NCBI GenBank assembly: GCA_963737705.1
Contig: CAVTTP010000004.1
Location: 62,001-126,000, forward strand
DNA: 64,000 bases
DNA from: PALSA-607 sp963737705
GTDB taxonomy: Bacteria > Actinomycetota > Actinomycetes > Acidothermales > Acidothermaceae
Direction of reading: 5' to 3'
A program made the position numbers and the translations under genes. The notes beneath the pieces are model-generated. The model did no database searches. It worked only from the letters and a program-made list of their open reading frames with translations, and was not told where the DNA came from. Of this stretch, positions 9,046 through 17,310 are shown one piece after another. Position 1 is the first letter of the stretch, and every line of letters starts with the position of its first letter.

Positions 9046-9741
9046 ATGACTCCCGACGAGCGACTGCTCGACAAGCCCGTCTGGGCGTCCTTGACCGGAG
9101 CTCACGCGCATCTCGCCGAGCGCAACCACAGTGCTGTTCGCTATCCGTGCGACGTGGCGCCTTTCGCGGCCCTCGCCGACGTCGCAGACCCCGGGAATTG
9201 GCTGGATCTTGCCCGGCTGTTCGAGCCAGGGGCCGTGGCCGTATTGCCCAGCGTGTCGCAGGCCCCAGCCGGTTGGGAGGTCGTCGACACTGTGCACGGC
9301 GTGCAACTTGTCGGCACGTCGCTGCGTGCGGAGACAGACAACGAGGCTATCCGGCTCGACGAAGCCGATGTGCCGGAGATACTCGAGTTGATCACGCGTA
9401 CCCGGCCGGGACCGTTCTTGTCGCGGACGATCGAACTCGGCGACTATTTCGGGATCCGCCGAGACGGCGCTTTGATTGCGATGGCCGGCGAACGGTTGCA
9501 TCCGGCTGGCTGGACCGAAATCAGCGCCGTATGTACCGACGCGGCCTATCGCGGACAAGGGCTCGGTACCCGTCTCATACGTCACGTCGCGGCTGGCATT
9601 CGCGACCGCGGCGAAGCTCCTTTCCTGCACGCGGCCGCGAAGAACGCAAACGCGATCCGTCTGTACGAGTCGATCGGCTTCGCGCATCGGCGCGAGATCC
9701 GATTCCTGCTGGTTCGCGTGCCGCCACCGTTGACCGGCTAG
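9046..9741 (+). CDS. GNAT family N-acetyltransferase (FR47-like)
   Basis: A 231-residue protein whose C-terminal half has the GNAT fold: ISAVCTDAAYRGQGLGTRL contains the acetyl-CoA pyrophosphate-binding loop (R-G-Q-G-L-G) and FLHAAAKNANAIRLYESIGF the final helix and strand. The N-terminal half is less conserved and may set the substrate. The ATG at 9046 is preferred over an upstream in-frame start at 9010. It follows the importer by 55 bp on the same strand and could be co-transcribed. The acceptor substrate is unknown. Confidence 0.8.
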   Translation: MTPDERLLDKPVWASLTGAHAHLAERNHSAVRYPCDVAPFAALADVADPGNWLDLARLFEPGAVAVLPSVSQAPAGWEVVDTVHGVQLVGTSLRAETDNEAIRLDEADVPEILELITRTRPGPFLSRTIELGDYFGIRRDGALIAMAGERLHPAGWTEISAVCTDAAYRGQGLGTRLIRHVAAGIRDRGEAPFLHAAAKNANAIRLYESIGFAHRREIRFLLVRVPPPLTG

Positions 9742-9766
9742 TTTGCCGTCATGCCAGAATCGGGTC

Positions 9767-10786
9767 GTGCCGCTGTCATCTGAGCCGTTGCAGAAGTTGG
9801 GCTTTCTCACGATCGGCCTCTTCGATGGCGCGAACCCGCGCCCTGGGCATGAGACCACATTGGAGATCATCGAGCTCGGCGAGCAACTGGGCTTCGACAG
9901 TGCGTGGGTGCGACATCGGCACTTCCAGTACGGCATCTCCTCACCGGTAGCGGTACTGGCGGCCGCCTCGCAGCGCACCCGCCGCATTGGCTTGGGTACC
10001 GCCGTGATTCCGCTCGGTTGGGAGAACCCGCTTCGACTAGCCGAAGACCTGGCTACCGTCGACATCTTGTCCGGTGGCCGTCTCAATCCCGGCGTGAGTG
10101 TCGGTCCGCCGATCCACTGGGACTTCGTGAAGGAAGCGCTGTACCCGCAGACCTACAACCAACAAGACTTCAGCTACGAGCGGGTGCGCCGGCTGCTCGA
10201 CATGCTGCGCGGCGAGCCAACAAGTACGTTCAGTGGGACTGAGGGATTCGAGGTCTACTCCGACCGTGTTCAGCCACAAGCACCGGGCCTCGCGACTCGC
10301 ATGTGGTACGGCGGCGGGAGTGTTCGCTCGGCGCAGTGGGCGGGGGAGAACGGGATGAACTTCCTAACGAGCAACGTGACGAAAGCCGAAGAGTCTGAGG
10401 ATTTCGTCACGACGCAGCTCTCGCACATCAACGCGTTCCGTGCTCACCATCCCGACGGCAGTCGCGCCCGCGTTTCCCAGGGGCTGGTCGTCATTCCCAC
10501 TGACAGCGCATCGGCTGAGCAGCGTGAGAAATATTCGAGCTACACGCAATCCCGGACCGCACGCACCTCAACTCCGCAGGGGCCGGCACGATTGATGTTC
10601 GCGCTCGATCTCGTCGGCACATCGGACCAGATCGCCGAGCAGCTCTACGCGAACGCGGCCTTCCAACAGATCAGCGAGGTTGCGTTTGCGCTGCCGTTCA
10701 ACTTCGACCATGACGACTACGTGCAGATCCTGACGGACATCGCCACCAAGCTCGGGCCTGCTCTCGGCTGGCGCGCGGCAAACTAG
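9767..10786 (+). CDS. LLM-class (luciferase-like) flavin-dependent oxidoreductase
   Basis: A 339-residue TIM-barrel oxidoreductase of the bacterial luciferase superfamily. Visible features are LGFLTIGLFDGANPRPG at the N-terminus, WVRHRHF, RIGLGTAVIPLGWENPLRLAEDLATVDILSGGRL (split here as GLGTAVIPLG and DLATVDILSGGR), and the C-terminal FALPFNFDHDDYV. Members use FMN or F420; F420 use is possible because a CofC-like gene is present at 30.5 kb, but there is no direct evidence. The GTG at 9767 is chosen because conserved sequence begins shortly after it; a TTG at 9743 is the alternative. Confidence 0.8.
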   Translation: MPLSSEPLQKLGFLTIGLFDGANPRPGHETTLEIIELGEQLGFDSAWVRHRHFQYGISSPVAVLAAASQRTRRIGLGTAVIPLGWENPLRLAEDLATVDILSGGRLNPGVSVGPPIHWDFVKEALYPQTYNQQDFSYERVRRLLDMLRGEPTSTFSGTEGFEVYSDRVQPQAPGLATRMWYGGGSVRSAQWAGENGMNFLTSNVTKAEESEDFVTTQLSHINAFRAHHPDGSRARVSQGLVVIPTDSASAEQREKYSSYTQSRTARTSTPQGPARLMFALDLVGTSDQIAEQLYANAAFQQISEVAFALPFNFDHDDYVQILTDIATKLGPALGWRAAN

Positions 10787-10788
10787 TG

Positions 10789-11079
10789 CTACGACGTCGT
10801 GCTCGCAGTGACGTCCAGGTGGCTGCTGTCGTCCTTTTCGCACAGCAAGTCTTCGTCCGCCAACAGATGCTGTAGGACATCGTCGTGAGGCTGCCAGCCG
10901 GCGTTGAGCCGGTCGAGCACCAGGGCATTGCGGCCGCGAATTACTTGCTCGGCAAGCCGCACGATTTCGGCGTGCGGGGCACCCCGGTGTTCTGCCTCTC
11001 GAAGCGCCGCGGTGGCGCGTTGCCAGGCGTTGAAAGGTGCCGACGGATTCGGTTGTGCGCTGCTCTGGGCTGGGGCCAC
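10789..11079 (-). CDS. small conserved-looking hypothetical protein
   Basis: A 96-residue soluble protein with amphipathic helices (WQRATAALREAEHRGAPHAE, VRLAEQVIRGRNALVLDRL) and a short acidic tail. It ends 3 bp from the convergent oxidoreductase stop. The amino-acid pattern and codon bias look like a real gene, and the opposite strand has no better candidate over this stretch. GTG at 11079 is the only sensible start; its ribosome binding site is weak. No function can be assigned. Confidence 0.6.
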   Translation of the reverse strand: MAPAQSSAQPNPSAPFNAWQRATAALREAEHRGAPHAEIVRLAEQVIRGRNALVLDRLNAGWQPHDDVLQHLLADEDLLCEKDDSSHLDVTASTTS

Positions 11080-11247
11080 GTCGGTTCGCCACCTTCGCTG
11101 CGTACCCGGGGAATTGAGGCGCGACAGGGCTTCTGCGCGGAGCCCACGGGAATGCTATCCACGACGGATTCCGTAGGGCAATCCCCCAACCGGACCAACG
11201 GATGGCACTCAGGTTGCCTTTGGGTGAACGGCGGGCATCATGAACAG

Positions 11248-11493
11248 GTGATCACCCCCGCGGGCCACGACAAGCCTGCCGATGCCGACGATGTCGTGTT
11301 CGAGCCTGGTCCGATCCAAGTCCTTGAGCGTTGGCAGGAGTTCGGTGCGACGTGGCGCGTGGTGTCGCGCGGCGAAGGGTGGGTCACCCTCTCGTTGTGC
11401 CGCTGCGACGGTGGTGAAGAGCTGCAGCGGGTGACGTCCACCATCCCCGAGCTACTGGTCTGGCTTGGCAACAGAACGAGCAGCGAGGAGTAG
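11248..11493 (+). CDS. small conserved-looking hypothetical protein upstream of ferredoxin-reductase gene
   Basis: An 81-residue acidic protein: a hydrophilic N-terminus, then FEPGPIQVLERWQEFGATW and a Cys-containing LSLCRCDGGEELQR segment, ending TIPELLVWLGNR. Similar short proteins occur widely in actinobacteria, to my recollection, without known function. GTG at 11248 is the likeliest start; GTG at 11224 is possible. It ends 7 bp before the oxidoreductase start, so the two are probably co-transcribed. Confidence 0.6.
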   Translation: MITPAGHDKPADADDVVFEPGPIQVLERWQEFGATWRVVSRGEGWVTLSLCRCDGGEELQRVTSTIPELLVWLGNRTSSEE

Positions 11494-11500
11494 CGGCCCC

Positions 11501-12739
11501 GTGGTCACATCCGAGACATTCATCATCGTCGGCGGCGGCCTCGCCGGTGCCAAAGCAGCGGAAGCCCTGCGCAGTCAGGGTTTCGACGGCCGGCTTGTCT
11601 TGCTCGGTGGCGAGCACCACGCGCCGTATGAGCGGCCACCGCTCTCGAAGGATTACTTGCAAGGCAAGACCCCACGCGAGAAGGTCTTCGCCCATCCCCA
11701 CCATTGGTACGCCGAACACGACGTCGACCTGAGGTCTGGGCAGTTCGTCACTCGTCTCGACCGCGGCTCGCACGGCGTCCACCTCGCCGATGGGTCAGTT
11801 GTCGGCTACGACAAGCTGTTGCTGGCCACTGGGGCGAGCCCGCGCGTGCTTGCGGTGCCCGGCGCCGATGCCCGCGGCGTGCACTACCTACGAACGCTCG
11901 ACGACTCTGATGCGTTGCGGGCGACGCTCGCGACCAGCTCGCGGTTGGTTGTGATCGGTGCGGGCTGGATCGGCTTGGAGGTCGCCGCCGCGGCCCGTCT
12001 CGCGGGCGTTGAAGTCACCGTCATTGAAACTGCCGAACTACCACTGCTGCGGGTGCTCGGCCGCGAGGTGGCGCAGGTTTTTGCTGACCTCCACCTCGAG
12101 CACGGGGTCGACTTCCGCTTCAATGCGACGCTCGCCGAGATCATCATTGAGAACGGGGCGGCGACTGGCGTGCGTCTGGGCGATGGCACGCAGATCGCGG
12201 CAGACGCGGTGCTCGTCGCGGTGGGCGCTGCCCCCAACGTGCAACTCGGCGAGGCCGCGGGTCTTCGCGTTGACAACGGCATTGTCGTCGATGCCGCCCT
12301 GCGAACCGCCGACCCCAGCATCTTCGCCGCCGGTGACGTCGCGAACGCCTTCCATCCGTTCTTCCAGCGGCAGATCCGCGTCGAGCACTGGGCCAACGCG
12401 CGGCAGCAACCGAAGGCGGCGGCCTCGTCGATGCTGGGCAAAGATGTTTCGTATGAGGAGTTGCCGTACTTCTATACCGACCAGTACGACCTCGGAATGG
12501 AATACGTCGGCTACGTCGAGCCCGGCAGCTACGACCGAGTTGTTTTCCGCGGTGACGTTGCGGGTCGCGAATTCATCGCTTTCTGGGTCTCGGACGACCG
12601 CGTTGTCGCCGGCATGAACGTCAACGTGTGGGACGTCGTCGAGCCGATCAAGGCGATCGTCCGTTCCCGGCTCGCCATACCACCGACCCAGCTCGCTGAC
12701 GCCGGACTTGCTCTGACCGATCTCGTTCCCAAGAACTAA
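11501..12739 (+). CDS. FAD-dependent ferredoxin/rubredoxin reductase-like oxidoreductase
   Basis: A 412-residue pyridine-nucleotide-disulphide-type reductase. FIIVGGGLAGAKAAEAL near the N-terminus is the FAD-binding Rossmann motif; RLVVIGAGWIGLEVAAAA (about residues 148-165) is the NAD(P)H-binding motif; FAAGDVANAF is the second FAD signature. The C-terminal reductase domain (EHWANARQQPKAAASSML) matches ferredoxin reductases of aromatic dioxygenase and P450 systems. GTG at 11501 is preceded by GAGGAG. No ferredoxin, P450 or dioxygenase gene is adjacent, so the partner is unknown. Confidence 0.88.
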   Translation: MVTSETFIIVGGGLAGAKAAEALRSQGFDGRLVLLGGEHHAPYERPPLSKDYLQGKTPREKVFAHPHHWYAEHDVDLRSGQFVTRLDRGSHGVHLADGSVVGYDKLLLATGASPRVLAVPGADARGVHYLRTLDDSDALRATLATSSRLVVIGAGWIGLEVAAAARLAGVEVTVIETAELPLLRVLGREVAQVFADLHLEHGVDFRFNATLAEIIIENGAATGVRLGDGTQIAADAVLVAVGAAPNVQLGEAAGLRVDNGIVVDAALRTADPSIFAAGDVANAFHPFFQRQIRVEHWANARQQPKAAASSMLGKDVSYEELPYFYTDQYDLGMEYVGYVEPGSYDRVVFRGDVAGREFIAFWVSDDRVVAGMNVNVWDVVEPIKAIVRSRLAIPPTQLADAGLALTDLVPKN

Positions 12740-13302
12740 CCGGCTTGCCACGTCGCAGGTCGCCGGCTGAGTACAGCCGCGGCGGCTGCTACGACGGCGA
12801 GCAGGAACAGCGCTAACGCCAACGCCCATGCGAGGCGGGTGTGCAGGACCAATAAGGCGCCAGCCACTGCGCCGGCAAACATCGTCAACACCGCGAGTAC
12901 GCGTCGTGTAATGCTGGCGACTCCGCTTCGGCGCACATCAGCGGCGATGCCCGTCAACGTCATGGTCAACACCGTCGTAGTGAGGTCGGGCACGGCGATC
13001 CGTCGAGCCGCAGTGTTCTGGATGCCCATGGCTACCGCGCACAGGGCCGCCACGGCGACCTTCGCGCCACGGCCTTTGTCGTCGTCGGCCATCAGTGTGA
13101 CGATGAGCGCTACCGCGACGAGCACAAATTCAAGACCACAGGCGTTGCGTAGTAGCAGAGCTCGATGCTTGCCGAACGCATCGACCATCATGCCCCCGAT
13201 GAACGCGCCGATCAGGAAACCGCCGAGTGCCGCCACGGAGGCAGCGAGCGAGAATCCAGGCACGCGCGCGATCGCGAAGCCAATGAACACGATGTTGCCC
13301 AC
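12736..13302 (-). pseudogene. DUF1275 (YoaK-type) membrane protein, N-terminally truncated
   Basis: The 188 residues match the DUF1275 membrane family from NIVFIGFAIARVPGFSLAAS onward, with about five membrane segments and an intact C-terminus. Family members normally carry about 40 more residues with the first membrane segment and an ANMTGN motif; here only GN remains before the frame runs into unrelated sequence (no start between 13302 and the mgsA promoter restores it). The stop overlaps the convergent reductase stop by 4 bp. It is probably a gene remnant, although a short protein from GTG 13302 cannot be excluded. Confidence 0.6.
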
Positions 13303-13427
13303 GGCGATTTCGTGCTCGTCGACGTTACATCGGTCACAGTGTTCGATTCTGTCAGGTTGCCGTAACTCCCCGTTTGCATTGTGCCGTTATCCTTGACAGT
13401 GACCAATAGCAATATGGAAGGTCATGT

Positions 13428-13877
13428 ATGCCTGGCGAACAACGCCACATTGCGCTCGTTGCGCACGACAACAAGAAGTTGGATCTGCTGAATTGGGCGG
13501 ACTTCAACCGGCTCACCCTGTCCAAGCACGTGCTGTACGCCACCGGTACCACCGGCACGATGTTGGAGCACGAACTGGGACTGCACGTCCATAGGTTCCT
13601 GTCAGGTCCTGTTGGTGGCGATCAACAAATCGGTTCGAAGATTGCCGAGGGTCTTATCGACCTGCTGGTGTTCTTTTGGGATCCCCTCGAGCCGCAGCCG
13701 CACGATCCCGACGTGAAGGCACTGCTGCGGATTGCCGCAGTGTGGAACATCGGTGTCGCGTGCAACCTCGCGAGTGCCGACCTGATGATCTCCTCGCCAC
13801 TGTTGGACGGCCCGTACGAACGGTTCCGGCCCGACTACGGCGATGTGCCGTCGTCCATTCTGGCTACGGTCAGCTGA
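13428..13877 (+). CDS. mgsA: methylglyoxal synthase
   Basis: A 149-residue enzyme converting dihydroxyacetone phosphate to methylglyoxal and phosphate, a bypass of lower glycolysis. Family motifs are present in order: ALVAHDNKK, ATGTTG (phosphate binding), SGPVGGDQQIG with the catalytic Asp, FFWDPLEPQPHDPDVKALLR (split as FFWDPLEPQ and HDPDVKALLR) and VACNLASADLMI. ATG 13428 is preceded by GGAAGG at 6 nt. The end overlaps the next methyltransferase frame. Confidence 0.95.
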   Translation: MPGEQRHIALVAHDNKKLDLLNWADFNRLTLSKHVLYATGTTGTMLEHELGLHVHRFLSGPVGGDQQIGSKIAEGLIDLLVFFWDPLEPQPHDPDVKALLRIAAVWNIGVACNLASADLMISSPLLDGPYERFRPDYGDVPSSILATVS

Positions 13878-14641
13878 ACACGCCGGCTGCTCATCGGTCC
13901 GCGATCGTCGCCTTGTTGCGCGGAGCGGGTTGTGTGTTTGCCGAGGACGAAGCGGAACTGCTGATCGCCGCCGCGCCGACGGCATCCGACCTTGCACGGC
14001 TCGTCGATCAGCGCGTCGCTGGCCTGCCACTTGAACAGGTGCTCGGCTGGGCAGAGTTTTGTGGCCATCGCATCGTGATTGATCCCGGCGTGTTCGTGCC
14101 ACGTCGTCGCAGTGAGTTCCTGGTCGCGCAGGCGGCCGTCGTAACGCAGCCGGGCGCAATTGTGGTCGACATGTGCTGCGGCTCAGGAGCGATCGGCGCC
14201 GCCCTCGCCGCCGTCCGAACTATCGAGCTCTACGCGGTCGACATCGATCCGGCCGCTGTTGCCTGCGCCCGCCGCAATATCGACGGTCACGTTTATCGAG
14301 GCGATCTGTTCGAGCCGTTGCCCGCGGCGTTGCGAGGGCGCGTTGATGTGCTCCTCGTCAACGCACCGTACGTCCCGACCGACGAGCTAGCGTTCATGCC
14401 GTCAGAGGCCCGCCTCTACGAAGCGCGAATAGCGTTGGACGGCGGGGTCGACGGACTCGATATCCAGCGCCGGGTTGTCGCAAGCGCCCTGATATGGCTC
14501 GCACGTACAGGCACGCTGCTGATCGAGACGAGCGACCGACAAGCAGCCCAGACGGCCGACATAGTGTCGAACGCTGGCTTGCAGCCGCGTGTGCTCAGCA
14601 TGGCTGAACTCGACGCCACAATCGTCATAGGCATTAGGTGA
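13760..14641 (+). CDS. PrmC/HemK-related protein-(glutamine-N5) methyltransferase
   Basis: A SAM-dependent methyltransferase of the PrmC-related group that modifies glutamine side chains. GAIVVDMCCGSGAIGAALA is the SAM-binding motif and LLVNAPYVPTDE corresponds to the NPPY catalytic motif, here NAPY as is usual in this PrmC-related subgroup. Homology begins near 13874, next to the mgsA stop, where the frame has only a CTG; the nearest usual starts are GTG 13760 (overlapping mgsA by 118 bp) and TTG 13913. The start given is therefore uncertain. Its stop overlaps the convergent manA-like gene by 8 bp. Confidence 0.75.
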   Translation: MQPRECRPDDLLATVGRPVRTVPARLRRCAVVHSGYGQLNTPAAHRSAIVALLRGAGCVFAEDEAELLIAAAPTASDLARLVDQRVAGLPLEQVLGWAEFCGHRIVIDPGVFVPRRRSEFLVAQAAVVTQPGAIVVDMCCGSGAIGAALAAVRTIELYAVDIDPAAVACARRNIDGHVYRGDLFEPLPAALRGRVDVLLVNAPYVPTDELAFMPSEARLYEARIALDGGVDGLDIQRRVVASALIWLARTGTLLIETSDRQAAQTADIVSNAGLQPRVLSMAELDATIVIGIR

Positions 14642-15686
14642 GCGCGGGGTCTCCTGGCAAGCAGCGGATCACATGCACGTTGCCGCGCAGCGTCGTCGGG
14701 CCAGCGGAATAGGGAATCAACACCGTCGAACCCCGGTGTACTTCGAGCTCTGATATCGGCGTGGTCACCGTGCCCTCGCCGTCGAGCACGATCAATACGG
14801 AGTACTGCGCGTCCAGCTCGGTTGCGTCCCTCACGACAATGTCGTGGGCTTGAAAGAACGGCTCAGCCTGCTTGGGGAAAAGCGCAGCTACACCGCCGTC
14901 GTTGGGTGCGGCATGTCGGTAAGCGGTCGCAATATCGGCGTCAGCGAACTTGTGCCGGTTGAAACACTGAAGCGACACGTCGGCGCTCATGCCGAGTTGC
15001 TCTTCGCGACGATCTGGCATGCCGAAGTCGCGCCATTCGAGCATGACGGAGAAATCTGTGGGTTCCTGAAGTTCGACGATAAAGGCGCCGGCCCCGATTG
15101 CGTGCGGGGTCCCCGCCGGCACGAAAATCGCATCGCCAGTCTGCACGGTGATGCGGTTCATCGACCCGAGAATCTCGGCGCTGTTCTGATTGACGAACCA
15201 GTCGTTCAGTTCGGCTGCCGAGACATCGCGGTTGAAGCCGAGGTAGACGTGGGGGTCGGCATCCGACGTCCCGATGATGATCCAGGCCTCAGTTTTCCCG
15301 AACACGGATTGCAGGTGCGCACCGGCAAAGGCGCGATCGGGATGGCAGTGCACCGGAAGGCGCTCACCCGCGTCGAGCAGCTTGACCAGCAGCGCGGGGT
15401 TGGCGCCGAAGCGGGCGATGTGCGCGGGGCTGAAGAACTCTTCCGGGTGGGCAGTCACTGCGTCGCTGAGCAACTCGCCGTCGGGCAGCCGGGTGGCGCC
15501 GTCGAGGCTGCCGAACTTCGACAGGGTTGACGCGATCCAATCTTCGGGCGTGCGAGCCGGGTCGGCCGCGAACACCGAGCCCGAGTGCGGGCGTGCATCG
15601 GACGGCTCGCCGCGGAAGGCCTCGATCTGCGGGCCGCCGAGATAGAACTGCTGAGGCTGGTTTGCGGGCAAGCTCACTGGCTGCAT
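14634..15686 (-). CDS. manA: class I mannose-6-phosphate isomerase family protein
   Basis: A 350-residue cupin-fold isomerase interconverting mannose-6-P and fructose-6-P. Zinc ligands are visible in LPVHCHPDRAFA (His and His), in GKTEAWIII (Glu) and in PAGTPHAIGAG (His). VELQEPTDFSVMLEW is also typical of the family. It is divergent from the GH1 glucosidase gene with 118 bp between, which suggests a sugar-utilisation context. Whether the substrate is mannose-6-P or a relative is inferred from family only. Confidence 0.8.
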   Translation of the reverse strand: MQPVSLPANQPQQFYLGGPQIEAFRGEPSDARPHSGSVFAADPARTPEDWIASTLSKFGSLDGATRLPDGELLSDAVTAHPEEFFSPAHIARFGANPALLVKLLDAGERLPVHCHPDRAFAGAHLQSVFGKTEAWIIIGTSDADPHVYLGFNRDVSAAELNDWFVNQNSAEILGSMNRITVQTGDAIFVPAGTPHAIGAGAFIVELQEPTDFSVMLEWRDFGMPDRREEQLGMSADVSLQCFNRHKFADADIATAYRHAAPNDGGVAALFPKQAEPFFQAHDIVVRDATELDAQYSVLIVLDGEGTVTTPISELEVHRGSTVLIPYSAGPTTLRGNVHVIRCLPGDPALT

Positions 15687-15804
15687 CAGGTAGCGCTCCT
15701 GGCTAGGCTCAACTCAGGTCGCCGCCCACCGTAGCGGCAGCGAGTGCGGTGTACCGGCTCGGCCGAGCAAACGCATGCCAAGGAACCGAGCACGAAGGAG
15801 CAAG

Positions 15805-17205
15805 ATGACCCGATCCTTTCCGGCCGACTTCACGTGGGGCACCGCAACGGCGGCGTACCAGATTGAGGGTGCGGTTGCCGAGGATGGCCGGACGCCCTCG
15901 ATCTGGGACACCTTCAGTCATACGCCGGGCAAGACTCTTGGCGGCGACAACGGTGACGTCGCTGCTGACCACTATCACCGATACGTGGCCGACGTCGATC
16001 TCATGTCGGACCTCGGTATGGGCTCCTATCGCTTCTCCGTGTCGTGGCCGCGGGTCATCCCGACCGGGGCCGCCGTAGTGAACCCGAAAGGGCTCGATTT
16101 CTACTCACGCCTCGTTGATCGGCTGCTCGCCAAAGGAATCTCGCCCGCGCTGACGCTCTACCACTGGGACCTTCCGCAGGAGCTGCAGGACGCCGGTGGT
16201 TGGACGGCCCGCGACACCGCCTACCGTTTTGCCGACTACGCGGCCGCGGTCTCGGCGGCGCTCGGCGACCGAGTACCGCTCTGGACGACGCTGAACGAGC
16301 CGTGGTGCTCGGCGTTTCTCGGCTACGCAGGTGGCGTGCACGCGCCCGGGCACACGAGCGGTGCAGAGGCGCTCGCTGCAGTGCACCATCTCCTGCTCGG
16401 ACATGGCCTCGCGCTCCAGCAATTGCGGGCGGCAATGCCGTCGTCCGCCAAACTTGCGATCACCCTGAATCCGGCGATGGCGAGACCCGCGACGCCATCG
16501 GCAGAAGATGCGGCAGCCTGTCGCAAAATCGACGGACTACAGAACAGGGTCTGGCTCGATCCGCTGTTCCACGCGCGCTACCCCGACGACGTTGTCGAGT
16601 TCACCTCCGGGCTTTGCGACTGGGCGTTTGTGCGTGACGGTGACCTCGCGACGATCGCTACACCCTTCGACGTCCTCGGGGTGAATTACTACAGCCCGGT
16701 GATCGTCGGGCACTTCGCGGGGGACGGCGAGCGGGCTCGCGCCGACGGCCACGGAAACACCACCGGCAATACCTGGCCAGGGTGTGAGGACACCCAGTTC
16801 TTTGACCTGCCAGGACGGCACACCGCGATGGGTTGGCCAGTCGATGCCGCCGGATTCCACGACCTTTTGACCAGGCTCTGGGCCGATTACCCCAAGCCGA
16901 TGCTGATCACCGAGAACGGCGCGGCATATGAAGACGAGGTGTCGGCCGATGGCGCGGTGCACGATCCCGAGCGCGTTCGTTACATCCATGAGCATCTCGT
17001 TGCATTACATGACGCCATTGCTGATGGCATCGACGTGCGCGGCTACTACTTGTGGTCCCTCCTGGACAATTTCGAGTGGTCGTACGGGTATTCGAAGCGG
17101 TTTGGTGTTGTCCGTGTCGACTACCAAACTCAACTGCGGACGCCGAAGGACAGTGCGCATTTCTATTCAGGGGTCGTCGGTAGTAACGCCGTGCCGTCGC
17201 TATAG
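15805..17205 (+). CDS. GH1 family beta-glucosidase
   Basis: A 466-residue glycoside hydrolase family 1 enzyme. N-terminal FTWGTATAAYQIEGA is the family signature; TLNEPW carries the acid/base Glu and LITENGA the nucleophile Glu. SLLDNFEWSYGYSKRFG near the C-terminus forms the aglycone site. No signal peptide is visible, so it acts on imported disaccharides such as cellobiose in the cytoplasm. ATG 15805 follows GAAGGAG. The neighbouring GH13 gene and the divergent isomerase gene fit a carbohydrate-use cluster. Confidence 0.93.
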   Translation: MTRSFPADFTWGTATAAYQIEGAVAEDGRTPSIWDTFSHTPGKTLGGDNGDVAADHYHRYVADVDLMSDLGMGSYRFSVSWPRVIPTGAAVVNPKGLDFYSRLVDRLLAKGISPALTLYHWDLPQELQDAGGWTARDTAYRFADYAAAVSAALGDRVPLWTTLNEPWCSAFLGYAGGVHAPGHTSGAEALAAVHHLLLGHGLALQQLRAAMPSSAKLAITLNPAMARPATPSAEDAAACRKIDGLQNRVWLDPLFHARYPDDVVEFTSGLCDWAFVRDGDLATIATPFDVLGVNYYSPVIVGHFAGDGERARADGHGNTTGNTWPGCEDTQFFDLPGRHTAMGWPVDAAGFHDLLTRLWADYPKPMLITENGAAYEDEVSADGAVHDPERVRYIHEHLVALHDAIADGIDVRGYYLWSLLDNFEWSYGYSKRFGVVRVDYQTQLRTPKDSAHFYSGVVGSNAVPSL

Positions 17206-17310
17206 CCGACAGGCTCCAATGTGGGGGAGCGGGACCCGTCCTGCGTAGGCTGCAATCCAAGCAACCGCCCACCAACACCCTGCGCCGCGGATCGACACCT
17301 TGGAGCCCTC

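Noticed and set aside
13393..13398. TTGACA as -35 box for mgsA
   Set aside because: No -10-like hexamer at 16-18 bp; the A/T-rich part lies too close.
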